A stretch of DNA of 64,000 nt, taken from assembly GCA_043808235.1 (NCBI GenBank), contig JAZDFC010000039.1, positions 176,978-240,977 on the forward strand, written 5' to 3'. Below are positions 32,628 to 41,665 of this stretch, one piece after another (within the stretch, counting starts at the first letter, position 1; the number at the start of each line of letters is the position of its first letter). The notes below the pieces were generated by a model, which saw only the letters and a list, made by a program, of their open reading frames with translations, had not been told where the DNA came from and did no database searches. A program made the translations under genes and the position numbers. The DNA comes from JAZDFC01 sp043808235 (GTDB lineage: Bacteria; Bacteroidota; Ignavibacteria; Ignavibacteriales; Melioribacteraceae).

Positions 32628-33977
32628 ATGAAACATTATGACATTGCAATTATTGGAGGAGGTCCTGCTGGTGTATCTTGTGCAATCTCCGCTAAAAACA
32701 CATACCCCGCTAAACAAATTGTTCTTATACGAAGAGAACCGAAACCGATGATTCCATGTGGAATACCTTATGTTTTTAACACACTGAATGAAGTAAGCGA
32801 TAATTTACTTCCGGACAACCCGCTAATAGCTAATAAAATAGAAATCATCAATGATGAGGTAATTGGAAGAACCGATCATAAAATAATCCTTGCAAGCGGT
32901 AGTGAAATTGCTTTCGAAAAACTTGTGATAGCGACAGGGTCGAAAGCAGTTATGCCGAATATTGAAGGAGCCGATAAAGAGAACGTTTTTCTTGTTACTA
33001 AAGACAAAGAATATCTAAAGAATATGAAAGCCCGGATCCAGGAATCTGAAAAGATAGTAATTCTAGGCGGTGGATATATTGGTGTTGAGGTTGCCGATGA
33101 ATTATTAAAAGCCAAAATGAATGTTACACTTGTTGAAATGATAGACGTTCTTTTACCAACGATGGATGAAGAATTCGGGAATAAAGTAAAAGAAATTCTT
33201 GAAAAGGAAAATGGTAAAGTAATAACCGGCAAAAGTGTGCAAAAGATACTCGGTGATGAAAAAGTAAACGCCGTTGAATTAAACGACGGGACAAGAATCG
33301 ACTGCGATCTTTTAATTGTATCTTGCGGATACAAGCCGAATATTGAACTAGCCGATCAGTTCAATTTAAATTGCGAAAAAGGAAAAGGAATTTTAGTTGA
33401 TGCTTATTTGCGTACTTCGGTAAAAGATATTTTTGCAATCGGCGATTGCGCCGCAAAATATGATTTCTTTACCGGGGAATTCTCAAACATTATGCTTGCT
33501 TCAACCGCAATGGCAGAGGGACGACTTGTTGGTTCCAACCTTTATTCAATTAAAGTTATTCGCCAGTACGCTGGCGTTCTTGGCACATTCTCGACAAAAA
33601 TAGGAGATACGGCATTTGCTGTAAGTGGAGTAACAGAAAGACGCGCGAAAGCACGCTTGCTTGAATATACAGTTGGAATCGCAAAAGCCGTGGATAGGCA
33701 CCCCGGTAAATTACCCGGCGCCTCCGAAGTTACGGTAAAATTAATTTTTTCGACTTATTCACATACGCTTATGGGTGCCCAAATCATGGGTGGAGATTCG
33801 GTTGGTGAGATGATAAATATTATGTCTGTTATGATTTTAAATAAAATGACTGATATTGATATAAACAATCTTCAAATCGGAACGCATCCTCTCTTGACTG
33901 CATCGCCGATTGCTTATCCGATAATTAATGCAACTGTGGATGCGATTAAAAAATGGTACACACCACAATCGATTTGA
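32628..33977 (+). CDS. FAD pyridine nucleotide-disulfide reductase, CoA-disulfide reductase type
   Basis: 449 residues. FAD motif DIAIIGGGPAGVSCAI (5-20), NAD motif VILGGGYIGVEVADELL, and second FAD segment DIFAIGDCA. Instead of the CxxxxC of glutathione reductase it has one cysteine, IPCGIPY (C44), as in CoA-disulfide reductase, NADH oxidase and sulfur-dependent Nsr/Npsr enzymes. It lacks a rhodanese domain. These enzymes reduce CoA-disulfide, persulfides or polysulfide with NAD(P)H. Sulfur and OTR genes nearby favour a sulfane-sulfur role (inference). GAGGATTTAATG gives a good ribosome site. Confidence 0.85.
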   Translation: MKHYDIAIIGGGPAGVSCAISAKNTYPAKQIVLIRREPKPMIPCGIPYVFNTLNEVSDNLLPDNPLIANKIEIINDEVIGRTDHKIILASGSEIAFEKLVIATGSKAVMPNIEGADKENVFLVTKDKEYLKNMKARIQESEKIVILGGGYIGVEVADELLKAKMNVTLVEMIDVLLPTMDEEFGNKVKEILEKENGKVITGKSVQKILGDEKVNAVELNDGTRIDCDLLIVSCGYKPNIELADQFNLNCEKGKGILVDAYLRTSVKDIFAIGDCAAKYDFFTGEFSNIMLASTAMAEGRLVGSNLYSIKVIRQYAGVLGTFSTKIGDTAFAVSGVTERRAKARLLEYTVGIAKAVDRHPGKLPGASEVTVKLIFSTYSHTLMGAQIMGGDSVGEMINIMSVMILNKMTDIDINNLQIGTHPLLTASPIAYPIINATVDAIKKWYTPQSI

Positions 33978-34070
33978 TTGATAAATGATGGGGAGGAAGT
34001 TGAAAATGTTATTAACCAGAGATTATATCGGTCAAATTATAAACAATTGTTTTAATCAGGGGATAATTAT

Positions 34071-35252
34071 ATGAAAAACGAAAAAAGCGGATTCAACACA
34101 AAATTAATTCATGCGGGTGAAATCGACGACCAATTTCACAGTGCAACAGTTCCTATTTATCAAACATCAACTTTTTCTTTTGAGAATGCCGATGAAGGAG
34201 CAAAATGCTTTGCAGGCGAAAGCGACGGGTACATATACACCCGCATTGCCAATCCTACAATTAATGCACTCGAAAGACAAATGACAGCGCTTGAAAATGG
34301 TTACGCAGGAATTGCTGTAAGTTCCGGTATGGCAGCGGCGACAACAATTTTCTTAACTTTACTTAGCAGCGGAAACCATATTGTAAGCACCGATGCAATT
34401 TACGGCCCGGCCCGGAGCGTTATGGAAAGCCAATTTGTTAGATTCGGGTTTCAATCAACCTACATCAACACTGCGAATATTGAGAATGTAAAAAAAGCTA
34501 TTCAGCCGAATACAAAAATTTTATATGTGGAATCGCCGGCTAATCCTACAATGGATATTACCGACATCGAAGCATGTTCCAAAATTGCACACGAACACGG
34601 AATATTATTGGTTGTTGATAATACTTTTTCAAGTCCGTATTTACAAAATCCGCTAAACCTTGGCGCTGATATTGTCTTTCATTCAATGACTAAATCAATA
34701 AACGGACATGCAGATGTTGTGGCTGGAATGATAGTTACAAAAGGAATCTTTGTATATAATCAATTGCGCAGCATGATGATAAATCTCGGATGCAATATGG
34801 ATCCGCATCAAGCCTATCTTGTAATGCGCGGATTAAAAACATTGGGAATCAGGATAGACAGATCCCAGCAGAACGCATTAAAAGTAGCGTCGTTTTTAGA
34901 ACAGCATCCAAAAGTTGATTGGATTAAATATCCCGGTTTGAAATCGCATCCGCAGTACGACTTAGCAAAAAAGCAAATGAAGGGAAGCGGCTCGATGATT
35001 AGTTTCGGATTGAAAGGCGGTTTTGATGCGGCAAAAAAATTGATGAATAATCTCGACCTCGCATTATTGGCTGTCTCTCTCGGCGGTGTCGAAACTTTAA
35101 TTCAGCATCCGGCATCAATGACTCATTCCAAAGTATCGGCAGAGAATAAAATGAAAGCAGGAATAACAGATGATTTAGTGAGGCTGTCCGTAGGGATTGA
35201 AGATGTCGAAGATATAATAGCTGATTTGGAAAACGGATTGAAAAAAGTATAA
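34071..35252 (+). CDS. Trans-sulfuration PLP enzyme (methionine gamma-lyase/cystathionine lyase group)
   Basis: 393 residues of the Cys/Met metabolism PLP family. Motifs: YIYTRIANPTINALERQ, AVSSGMAAATT, DNTFSSPYLQNPL and SMTKSINGHADVVAG with the Schiff-base lysine K208. The gating cysteine of true methionine gamma-lyases (YGCT) is replaced by YGPARSV, so cystathionine gamma-lyase/synthase or O-acetylhomoserine sulfhydrylase activities are equally possible. A CBS/cysteine-synthase-like gene lies 4.7 kb downstream, so the pair could make or degrade cystathionine or cysteine and release H2S. Confidence 0.88.
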   Translation: MKNEKSGFNTKLIHAGEIDDQFHSATVPIYQTSTFSFENADEGAKCFAGESDGYIYTRIANPTINALERQMTALENGYAGIAVSSGMAAATTIFLTLLSSGNHIVSTDAIYGPARSVMESQFVRFGFQSTYINTANIENVKKAIQPNTKILYVESPANPTMDITDIEACSKIAHEHGILLVVDNTFSSPYLQNPLNLGADIVFHSMTKSINGHADVVAGMIVTKGIFVYNQLRSMMINLGCNMDPHQAYLVMRGLKTLGIRIDRSQQNALKVASFLEQHPKVDWIKYPGLKSHPQYDLAKKQMKGSGSMISFGLKGGFDAAKKLMNNLDLALLAVSLGGVETLIQHPASMTHSKVSAENKMKAGITDDLVRLSVGIEDVEDIIADLENGLKKV

Positions 35253-35326
35253 CAAAACATTACGGTGCTATTGTTCAAAACGTAATGTGCTAATAAACAA
35301 ATAACATGATTTAACCAGGACAAATA

Positions 35327-36148
35327 ATGAATCAAACAGATGCACAAAAAAAGTATGATGATGAAGAAAAACGAATTCAAGAAAACATTTCTAAAATTAA
35401 ACATCGTGTTGCCGTATTCAGCGGAAAAGGTGGAGTTGGGAAAACTACAGTGAGCGTTAATCTTGCATACGCTCTTCAAACAGAAGGATTTTCAACGGGA
35501 ATATTGGATGCGGATATAACCGGACCAAACGTTGCAAAGATGTTAAACATTGAAGACGATTTGATTTTTTTGAACGAAAAAATTCATCCGTTCGAAAAAT
35601 ACGGTTCAAAAATAATTTCAATGGCGAGCATGATTAAAAATGGGCAGGCGCTTATCTGGCGCGGACCGATGCGCTCGAAAGTTATCAACCAATTTCTTGC
35701 CGATGTTGAATGGGGCGAACTCGATTATTTAATTGCCGATCTTCCCCCCGGAACCGGCGATGAAATTTTAACGATTGCGCAGCAGATGAAACCGGATTAC
35801 GCTGTTGTAGTAACTACACCTCAGGAAGTTTCAATACTCGATGCCGACCGCGCAATTAATATGGCAAACAAACTTGAAATTCCTTTCGTCGGTGTAGTAG
35901 AAAACATGTCCGGGTTTGTATGTCCGCATTGCAGCGCGGTTCTAAATATTTTTGGCGAAGGCGGCGGAGAAAAGTTAGCCGATAAATATGGTATCCCATT
36001 CCTCGGCTCTATCCCGATTGATATTGACGCGAGAATTTTGAGTGATAAAGGAATACCTATTATTCTTGAGAAACCAAACTGCGAAGTTTCAAATGCTTTT
36101 AAATCCATTATGACTTTGATTGAAAAACATTATCAAAATGAAATGTAA
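35327..36148 (+). CDS. mrp: Mrp/NBP35-family Fe-S carrier ATPase
   Basis: 273 residues. Deviant Walker A FSGKGGVGKTTVSVNLA (GKGGVGKT 33-40) and ILDADITGPNV as switch I. The Mrp signature DYLIADLPPGTGDE and the C-terminal bridging cysteines in VCPHCSAVLNIFGEGGGEKLA (CPHC) are present. Dimers hold a 4Fe-4S cluster across the CPxC motifs and pass it to apo-proteins. The N-terminal MIP18 domain of long Mrp forms is absent. A maturation role for the radical SAM proteins of the island is plausible. Confidence 0.92.
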   Translation: MNQTDAQKKYDDEEKRIQENISKIKHRVAVFSGKGGVGKTTVSVNLAYALQTEGFSTGILDADITGPNVAKMLNIEDDLIFLNEKIHPFEKYGSKIISMASMIKNGQALIWRGPMRSKVINQFLADVEWGELDYLIADLPPGTGDEILTIAQQMKPDYAVVVTTPQEVSILDADRAINMANKLEIPFVGVVENMSGFVCPHCSAVLNIFGEGGGEKLADKYGIPFLGSIPIDIDARILSDKGIPIILEKPNCEVSNAFKSIMTLIEKHYQNEM

Positions 36149-36199
36149 GGTAAATGAAAAAAGAATAATTCAGCCGGTTTATAAAACAAAGGAGCAAAT

Positions 36200-37555
36200 A
36201 TGTTGAATAAAATAATTGTTTCGTTTTTACTTTGCGCTATTTCTGCATTCGGGCAAACACACAAAGACTTAGTGCTGGAACCGTTTACTAGTCCACAGGA
36301 TGTTACAAAAGAGTGCTTAACGTGTCATGAAACTTCCGCAAAAGAAGTTATGAATACGAGTCACTGGACATGGCTTGACGAAAATTTTGTAAATCAGAAT
36401 GGCGATACACTTCAAATGGGTAAAAGAAATTTTATCAACAATTTTTGCATAGCAGCTCCATCCAACTATCCGCGATGTACAAGTTGTCACGTTGGTTACG
36501 GCTGGAAGGACTCCGGTTTTGATTTTAGCAGCGAAGAGAATGTTGACTGCCTTGTGTGCCACGAACAGACCGGGACTTATAAAAAAATTCCAACCGGCGC
36601 CGGTGTACCCGACGCCAAAGTGGACTTGTTGTTATCGGCGCAAAGTGTTAGTAAACCATCGAGGAAGAATTGCGGTATTTGCCATTTTGATGGCGGCGGT
36701 GGGACGGGTGTAAAACACGGCGATCTGGATGACAGTTTGTATGACCCGAAACCTGAAACTGACATTCATATGGGTGAACTCGGATTTCAATGCAGCGAAT
36801 GCCACGTTTCAAAAGAACACAAAATAATGGGCGCAAGTCACGGTTCGATGGCGGCGAGACAAAATCATATTTATTGTACCGACTGCCATAAAGATGAAAT
36901 TCATAAAAACAAAACAATCAATAATCATCTCAGTGCAGTGGCATGCGAAACATGTCACATTGCCGAATTTGCGCGAATAGAGCCAACAAAAATTTTGTGG
37001 GATTGGTCGAAAGCAGGCGAGGATAGACCGGAATCAAAAGATGAATTTGGAAATGAAACATACAATAAAATGAAAGGCGAATTTACTTGGGCTATGAATG
37101 TCATCCCGACTTACAAATGGTATAACGGAAGCGCATCCTATTATAAATTCGGCGATAAAGTTGAACCAGATAAAATTGTAAAGCTTAATATTCTTAACGG
37201 CGACATAAAAGATCCAAAAGCGAAAATTGCTCCTTTCAAAGTAATGCGCGGAAAACAAATCTATGATTCACAAAACAATTATTTGATTGTGCCGAAACTA
37301 TTTGGCGAAGTCGGTTACTGGAAAAGTTATGATTGGAATATGGCTTCGCAATTCGGTATGAAAGAAATAAATCTACCATACTCAGGGAATTATTCTTTTA
37401 TTGAGACTGAAATGTACTGGCCGATAAACCATATGGTTACTGCAAAAGAAAATGCCTTAAAGTGTACCGCATGCCATGGTAAGGGAAACAGGTTGGATTG
37501 GGAAGCACTGGGTTACGCCGGCGACCCAATGAAAGTAAAAGGAAGAAAGTTTTAA
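36200..37555 (+). CDS. Octaheme c-type cytochrome, tetrathionate reductase (OTR) family
   Basis: 451 residues. Signal peptide MLNKIIVSFLLCAISAFGQ. Eight CxxCH sites: CLTCH 39, CTSCH 93, CLVCH 117, CGICH 158, CSECH 198, CTDCH 226, CETCH 249 and CTACH 422. Length, eight hemes and the NNFCIAAPSNYPRCTSCHVGYGW segment fit the OTR family, whose Shewanella member reduces tetrathionate, nitrite and hydroxylamine in vitro. It is periplasmic and soluble, with no membrane helix. Electrons must come from another carrier, and no quinol dehydrogenase is encoded beside it. AAAGGAGCAAAT gives a strong ribosome site. Confidence 0.85.
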   Translation: MLNKIIVSFLLCAISAFGQTHKDLVLEPFTSPQDVTKECLTCHETSAKEVMNTSHWTWLDENFVNQNGDTLQMGKRNFINNFCIAAPSNYPRCTSCHVGYGWKDSGFDFSSEENVDCLVCHEQTGTYKKIPTGAGVPDAKVDLLLSAQSVSKPSRKNCGICHFDGGGGTGVKHGDLDDSLYDPKPETDIHMGELGFQCSECHVSKEHKIMGASHGSMAARQNHIYCTDCHKDEIHKNKTINNHLSAVACETCHIAEFARIEPTKILWDWSKAGEDRPESKDEFGNETYNKMKGEFTWAMNVIPTYKWYNGSASYYKFGDKVEPDKIVKLNILNGDIKDPKAKIAPFKVMRGKQIYDSQNNYLIVPKLFGEVGYWKSYDWNMASQFGMKEINLPYSGNYSFIETEMYWPINHMVTAKENALKCTACHGKGNRLDWEALGYAGDPMKVKGRKF

Positions 37556-37601
37556 TGCTATTGTTAAATACAAAAATGGAAGTACAATATTCCGGCAATA
37601 A

Positions 37602-38090
37602 ATGAAACTAAATAAAATAACATATAATCCTATTGGAATAATTCATTCGCCGTTTAAGAACTGCGAAGGTACGCCAATTCAGCCGGCGGGAGCGAAAAAG
37701 ATTCAGGGAATCGTTGAGATAAAAAATGAATTTGTCTCCGGGCTAAAAGACCTGGATGGATTTTCGCATATTTTTTTAATCTATCACTTCCATCTTGCAA
37801 ACGGATTTTCGTTGGAAGTAATTCCGTTTCTCGACAAAGTCTCCCGCGGATTGTTCGCCACCCGTGCCCCTAAACGCCCGAATTCAATAGGAATGTCCGT
37901 AGTGAAGCTATTAAAAATTGAAGGCACTAAAATATTTGTAGAAAATATTGATGTTGTTGACGGAACACCGTTGCTGGATATCAAGCCGTATGTAAAAGAG
38001 TTCGACAGCGCATCAAAATCAAAAAGCGGCTGGCTGACGAACTCGGCACATAGATCAAAGAAAATGAAATCCGATGCAAGATTTAAATAA
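37602..38090 (+). CDS. trmO: tRNA m6t6A37 methyltransferase TrmO (TsaA/YaeB)
   Basis: 162 residues. It is a beta-barrel SAM enzyme methylating N6-threonylcarbamoyladenosine in tRNA. Family signatures are NPIGIIHSPFKNCEGTPIQP, GLKDLDGFSHIFLIYHFH, GLFATRAPKRPNSIGMSVVKLL and VVDGTPLLDIKPYV. It is a short form lacking the C-terminal domain of the E. coli protein. Several anaerobes place such short TrmO-like proteins beside metal or sulfur genes, where a tRNA role is less certain. Here it follows the octaheme cytochrome by 46 bp. Confidence 0.85.
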   Translation: MKLNKITYNPIGIIHSPFKNCEGTPIQPAGAKKIQGIVEIKNEFVSGLKDLDGFSHIFLIYHFHLANGFSLEVIPFLDKVSRGLFATRAPKRPNSIGMSVVKLLKIEGTKIFVENIDVVDGTPLLDIKPYVKEFDSASKSKSGWLTNSAHRSKKMKSDARFK

Positions 38091-38112
38091 CTAATTAACA
38101 TAGAATAACATT

Positions 38113-38559
38113 ATGAACGATAAAGTAAAAATTGGAATAATAATTTGCGACAGATACAAAAGCTGCGCGGGTGGGAAATGCTTCCGGTCAATTAAAGAAA
38201 GAGCAGGCGCTTTTGATATTTATAAAGATAGAGAAGTTGAACTTGTTGGTTACACAACTTGCGGTGGCTGCCCCGGTGGCAACATTGAATACGCACCGGA
38301 AGAATTAAAAAAGAATGGCGCTGAAGTAATTCACTTTGCAACCGGGATGGTAGTCGGATATCCACCGTGTCCGTACATTGAACTTTTTAAAAAGTTTATT
38401 GAAACAAAATATGGTTTGCATGTAGTTGTCGGTACTCATCCGATTCCGGAAAAATATTATCTCACACATACGGAAATAAAAACATGGGATTCGCCGGAAT
38501 GGGAGAAGCTAATTGCACCGACATTAAAAGAAAAAGAGATAAGACTGAATTATGATTAG
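38113..38559 (+). CDS. CGGC-domain protein (putative metal-binding)
   Basis: 148 residues. It contains the name-giving GYTTCGGCPGGNIEYAPEEL, ICDRYKSCAGGKCFRSIKERAG at the N-terminus and GMVVGYPPCPYIELF. The seven cysteines, in C-x6-C-x4-C and CGGC arrangements, probably bind a metal or Fe-S cluster. The family is common in anaerobes next to Fe-S and NifX-type genes. No enzymatic function is known. Confidence 0.8.
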   Translation: MNDKVKIGIIICDRYKSCAGGKCFRSIKERAGAFDIYKDREVELVGYTTCGGCPGGNIEYAPEELKKNGAEVIHFATGMVVGYPPCPYIELFKKFIETKYGLHVVVGTHPIPEKYYLTHTEIKTWDSPEWEKLIAPTLKEKEIRLNYD

Positions 38560-38623
38560 AAGACATCTAATCGGGGAGTATCTATAAATATTTATTCAAA
38601 ATATTTTAAAGAGGAAAAGGAAG

Positions 38624-38998
38624 ATGGCCGTTTTACCGGAAGAAGTAATTAAAGAATGGGAAAATCATGTTGGCCCTATTGTGTTCTCAACAGTCGACGA
38701 TAACGGAATACCGAATGCTATTTATGCTACATGCGTTTCTTTGTATGATACGGAAACAATTTTGATAGCAGATAATTTTTTTGACAAAACGCGGAAGAAC
38801 ATTTTAAATGGGAGTAAAGGTTCTGTTCTTTTTATTAATGCCGATAAAAAATCGTTTCAAATTAAAGGTAGAATCAAATATCACAAAACAGGCGCAATAT
38901 TCAATGATATGAAAAAGTGGAATCCGGCTAAGCTGCCCGGTCGTGCCGTTGCTGCTATAAAGGTAGAAGAAGTTTTTTCGGGTTCAAAAAAATTATAA
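38624..38998 (+). CDS. Pyridoxamine 5'-phosphate oxidase-like flavin protein
   Basis: 124 residues with a split-barrel FMN-binding fold. Visible are VGPIVFSTVDDNGIPNAIYA, TETILIADNFFDKTRKNILN and GSVLFINADKKSFQIKGRIKYHKTG, then a Lys/Trp-containing end (MKKWNPAKLPGRAVAAIKVEEVF). Proteins of this size bind FMN or heme and act as small flavin reductases. The substrate is unknown. AAAGGAAG lies just before the ATG. Confidence 0.78.
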   Translation: MAVLPEEVIKEWENHVGPIVFSTVDDNGIPNAIYATCVSLYDTETILIADNFFDKTRKNILNGSKGSVLFINADKKSFQIKGRIKYHKTGAIFNDMKKWNPAKLPGRAVAAIKVEEVFSGSKKL

Positions 38999-39017
38999 AT
39001 AATATGAGAGTTTTAAG

Positions 39018-39953
39018 ATGAAAATATTTGGACCGGTTCCGTCGCGCAGATTAGGAAGATCGCTTGGAATAAATAATATTCCCCCAAAGGTTTGCAGTTA
39101 TTCTTGTGTTTATTGCCAGCTGGGCAGAACGGATCTTATGTCGATAGATAGAAAAGAATTTTATTCGCCTGATGAAATCTTTGAAGAAGTATCCCGGAAA
39201 ATTCAGTCGTTGCAAATCGCTGGAGAGAATATTGATTATTTGACTTTTGTTCCTGACGGCGAACCAACATTGGATATTAACCTTGGTAAAACAATTGAAA
39301 GATTAAAAACGTTTGGAATTAAAATAGCTGTGATTACAAATTCATCTTTAATGTGGGATGAAAAAGTAAGAATCGATTTGATGAAAGCAGATTGGGTCTC
39401 CGTTAAGATTGATTCCGGATACGAAAATATCTGGCGTAAAGTTAATAGACCGCATGGATTGCTCGACTTGCATAAAATTATTCATGGCATAGAACAGTTT
39501 GCATTTTCTTTTAAAGGAATGCTTGTAACGGAAACCATGCTAGTAAAAGGTGTTAACGATAATTTGGAATCGCTAAATAAAACAGCTCAAATAATAAGAG
39601 AAATCAATCCGCATAAGTCATACATATTGGTTCCAATACGGCCGCCAGCGGAAGAAGTCGTAAAAGTTCCGACCGAAGAAAATTTAAATACCGCCTATCA
39701 GATTTTTAACGGATATTTAAATAATGTCGAACTAATTATTAATAGCGAGGGAACAAACTTCAGTTATTCCTCAGATGCAGAAAATGAACTCATGAGTATT
39801 CTTGCAGTTCATCCGATGCGTAAAGACGCGATCGAGGAATTTTTAAACAAATCAAAATCAAACTGGGATATGATTTACAAAATGATTGAAAATAATTTAG
39901 TACGGACTGTTGAATACAGTAGTGATTTTTACTTTTTAAAGAATATTAACTAA
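39018..39953 (+). CDS. Radical SAM protein with C-terminal winged helix (copy 2)
   Basis: 311 residues. It begins directly with MKIFGPVPSRRLGRSLGINN, followed by the cluster site CSYSCVYCQLG (C26-x3-C30-x2-C33). The barrel has LTFVPDGEPTLDINLG and SVKIDSGYENIWRKVNRPHG. The C-terminal winged helix (ENELMSILAVHPMRKDAIEEF, MIENNLVRTV) matches the end of the paralogue at 29376. It lacks the N-terminal 35 residues and the extra cysteine group of that copy. It is of the same uncharacterised family as copy 1, and the two may modify related targets of the island. Confidence 0.83.
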   Translation: MKIFGPVPSRRLGRSLGINNIPPKVCSYSCVYCQLGRTDLMSIDRKEFYSPDEIFEEVSRKIQSLQIAGENIDYLTFVPDGEPTLDINLGKTIERLKTFGIKIAVITNSSLMWDEKVRIDLMKADWVSVKIDSGYENIWRKVNRPHGLLDLHKIIHGIEQFAFSFKGMLVTETMLVKGVNDNLESLNKTAQIIREINPHKSYILVPIRPPAEEVVKVPTEENLNTAYQIFNGYLNNVELIINSEGTNFSYSSDAENELMSILAVHPMRKDAIEEFLNKSKSNWDMIYKMIENNLVRTVEYSSDFYFLKNIN

Positions 39954-39963
39954 TGAGATTTTG

Positions 39964-40941
39964 ATGAGAAATAACTGTTATGAAAATGTTTTGGAAGCAA
40001 TCGGCAGAACTCCGCTTGTAAAACTCGGAAATATCTCGAAGGGGATGAAAGCAAATATTTATGCAAAGCTCGAATTCATGAATCCCGGTGGCAGTGTTAA
40101 AGACCGCATAGCAAAATATATGATTGAGAAGGCGGAGCGAGAAGGCAAATTAAAACCGGGTGATACAATAATTGAAAACTCTTCAGGTAACACTGCTATG
40201 GGGCTGGCGATAGTCTGTCGTCAAAAAGGATACAAATTAAAAATTGTTATCCGCGACACTCAAAGTCCCGAAAAAATTAAAATGCTCGAAGTGCTCGGTG
40301 TTGATGTAATAAAAGTTGATGCTTCATTGCCGCCGGAACATACGCAATCATATAATCAATATGCGCTTAATCTTGCTAGGAACGATTCATCGCTTTATTA
40401 TATCGATCAGCACAACAATCTCGATAACAACGAGACACATTACGCTACAACCTGTCCCGAAATTTGGGAACAACTGGAAGGAAAAATTGATTATCTAATC
40501 GGCGGTGTTGGAACGGGCGGAACAATTATCGGGGCAGGAAAATTCTTGAAAGAGAAAAATCCGGGAATCAAAGTAATCGGGATTGACCCGGTTGGCTCAA
40601 TATTTTTTAATTATTTCAAAGAGAAAAAACTAATCACTCCTTCGCGGTATTTGATTGAAGGCATAGGCGACGAGTTTCTGATTAAAACCGCACAGCTTGA
40701 GTACCTCGACGACATGTATCAGGTTGAAGACAAAACAGCAATTGAATGGACAAAGAAACTTGCGTTCGACGAAGGAATAATTGCGGGTGGTTCAAGCGGT
40801 GCGAATATCTGGGGCGCAGTTAAACTTGCAAAAGAAATTAATATAGAGGCAAACATAGTAACTATAATCAACGATTCGGGTTACAAATATTTTTCAACAA
40901 TTTATAATGATGAATGGCTAATTAAAAACCATTTACTCTAA
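39964..40941 (+). CDS. Cysteine synthase/cystathionine beta-synthase-like PLP enzyme
   Basis: 325 residues from ATG 39964; a TTG three bases earlier is in frame. It is a fold-type II PLP enzyme: lysine in NPGGSVKDRIA (about residue 46), ENSSGNTAMGLAI binding the substrate carboxylate, and GVGTGGTIIGAGKFL binding the phosphate. QHNNLDNNETHYATTCPEIWEQ resembles the cystathionine beta-synthase branch. There is no CBS regulatory domain and no N-terminal heme domain. It probably exchanges the beta-substituent of serine, O-acetylserine or cysteine with sulfide or homocysteine. It is spaced 10 bp from the radical SAM gene. Confidence 0.87.
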   Translation: MRNNCYENVLEAIGRTPLVKLGNISKGMKANIYAKLEFMNPGGSVKDRIAKYMIEKAEREGKLKPGDTIIENSSGNTAMGLAIVCRQKGYKLKIVIRDTQSPEKIKMLEVLGVDVIKVDASLPPEHTQSYNQYALNLARNDSSLYYIDQHNNLDNNETHYATTCPEIWEQLEGKIDYLIGGVGTGGTIIGAGKFLKEKNPGIKVIGIDPVGSIFFNYFKEKKLITPSRYLIEGIGDEFLIKTAQLEYLDDMYQVEDKTAIEWTKKLAFDEGIIAGGSSGANIWGAVKLAKEINIEANIVTIINDSGYKYFSTIYNDEWLIKNHLL

Positions 40942-40978
40942 ATAATGATTATTTCAAATAAAAATATGGGAGGCATTT

Positions 40979-41230
40979 ATGCCAAACTTAGATAGAACAG
41001 GTCCCCAAGGACAGGGTGCAATGACCGGAAGAAGAAGGGGTCGTTGTGCAAATACACAAACTCTGCAGACTGAAAAATCCGATGCTCAAACCGTAGAAAC
41101 TAAAGAAGAAATATTGGGCCTTGGACGAGGCGGAAGACCCCGCGGCGGCGGTGGATTCGGATTTGGTGGTGGCGGCGGCCGTAAAAGACAGGGCAGAGGA
41201 CGCGGAAGAGGATTCGGCGGCAATCAATAG
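40979..41230 (+). CDS. DUF5320 small Gly/Arg-rich protein
   Basis: 83 residues. The N-terminus MPNLDRTGPQGQGAMTGRRR followed by GRC is the DUF5320 hallmark (P..DrtGP.GqGpmTGR..G.C). The rest is a low-complexity tail of Gly, Arg and Phe (GGRPRGGGGFGFGGGGG). Proteins of this type nearly always precede NifX-like and MinD-ferredoxin genes, as here. GGGAGGC lies just upstream of the ATG. The function is unknown. Confidence 0.82.
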   Translation: MPNLDRTGPQGQGAMTGRRRGRCANTQTLQTEKSDAQTVETKEEILGLGRGGRPRGGGGFGFGGGGGRKRQGRGRGRGFGGNQ

Positions 41231-41241
41231 ATAAACATAAA

Positions 41242-41664
41242 ATGAAAATTGCCGTTACAGTTGATAAGCCGGAAAGGACCGCGCCGCTCTCTGATTTTTT
41301 TGGAAGATGCGGTTATATTTTAATCCATGATATGGAAAAGGGAAATGAAGAGTTTATCTCAAATCCCTTTGCAACAGAATTGGGCGGCGCGGGTATTCAA
41401 TTGGCAAAGCTGCTTATCGAAAACAACATCGATGTTGTAATCGTAAAAAAAATCGGACTGAATCCTTTCCGGTTTGTCACTTCGGCAAAAATAAAAGTTT
41501 ATCAATGCAGCGAAGGTACGGCTGACGAAGCCTTAAGGCTTTTTTCCGAAGGTAAATTATTTTTAATGGAAAATATTGATAAAAGCATTTCTTTAGGAAG
41601 GAAACACAGAAGGCGCGGCAAACAATTTTTAGACAATATGTATAAAAACAGTAAAAAGGAATAG
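41242..41664 (+). CDS. NifX/NifB-C-like Fe-Mo cofactor-binding domain protein (1)
   Basis: 140 residues. A dinitrogenase iron-molybdenum-cofactor fold of ribonuclease-H type: MKIAVTVD, the cluster-site motif DFFGRCGYILI, then GGAGIQLAKLLIENNIDVVIVKKIGLNPFRFV. The end, KSISLGRKHRRRGKQFLDNM, is strongly basic and differs from the other three copies. Such stand-alone domains bind Fe-S or Mo clusters but are not proof of nitrogenase; no nif structural gene is present. It is the first of four copies in the island. Confidence 0.82.
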   Translation: MKIAVTVDKPERTAPLSDFFGRCGYILIHDMEKGNEEFISNPFATELGGAGIQLAKLLIENNIDVVIVKKIGLNPFRFVTSAKIKVYQCSEGTADEALRLFSEGKLFLMENIDKSISLGRKHRRRGKQFLDNMYKNSKKE

Positions 41665-41665
41665 T

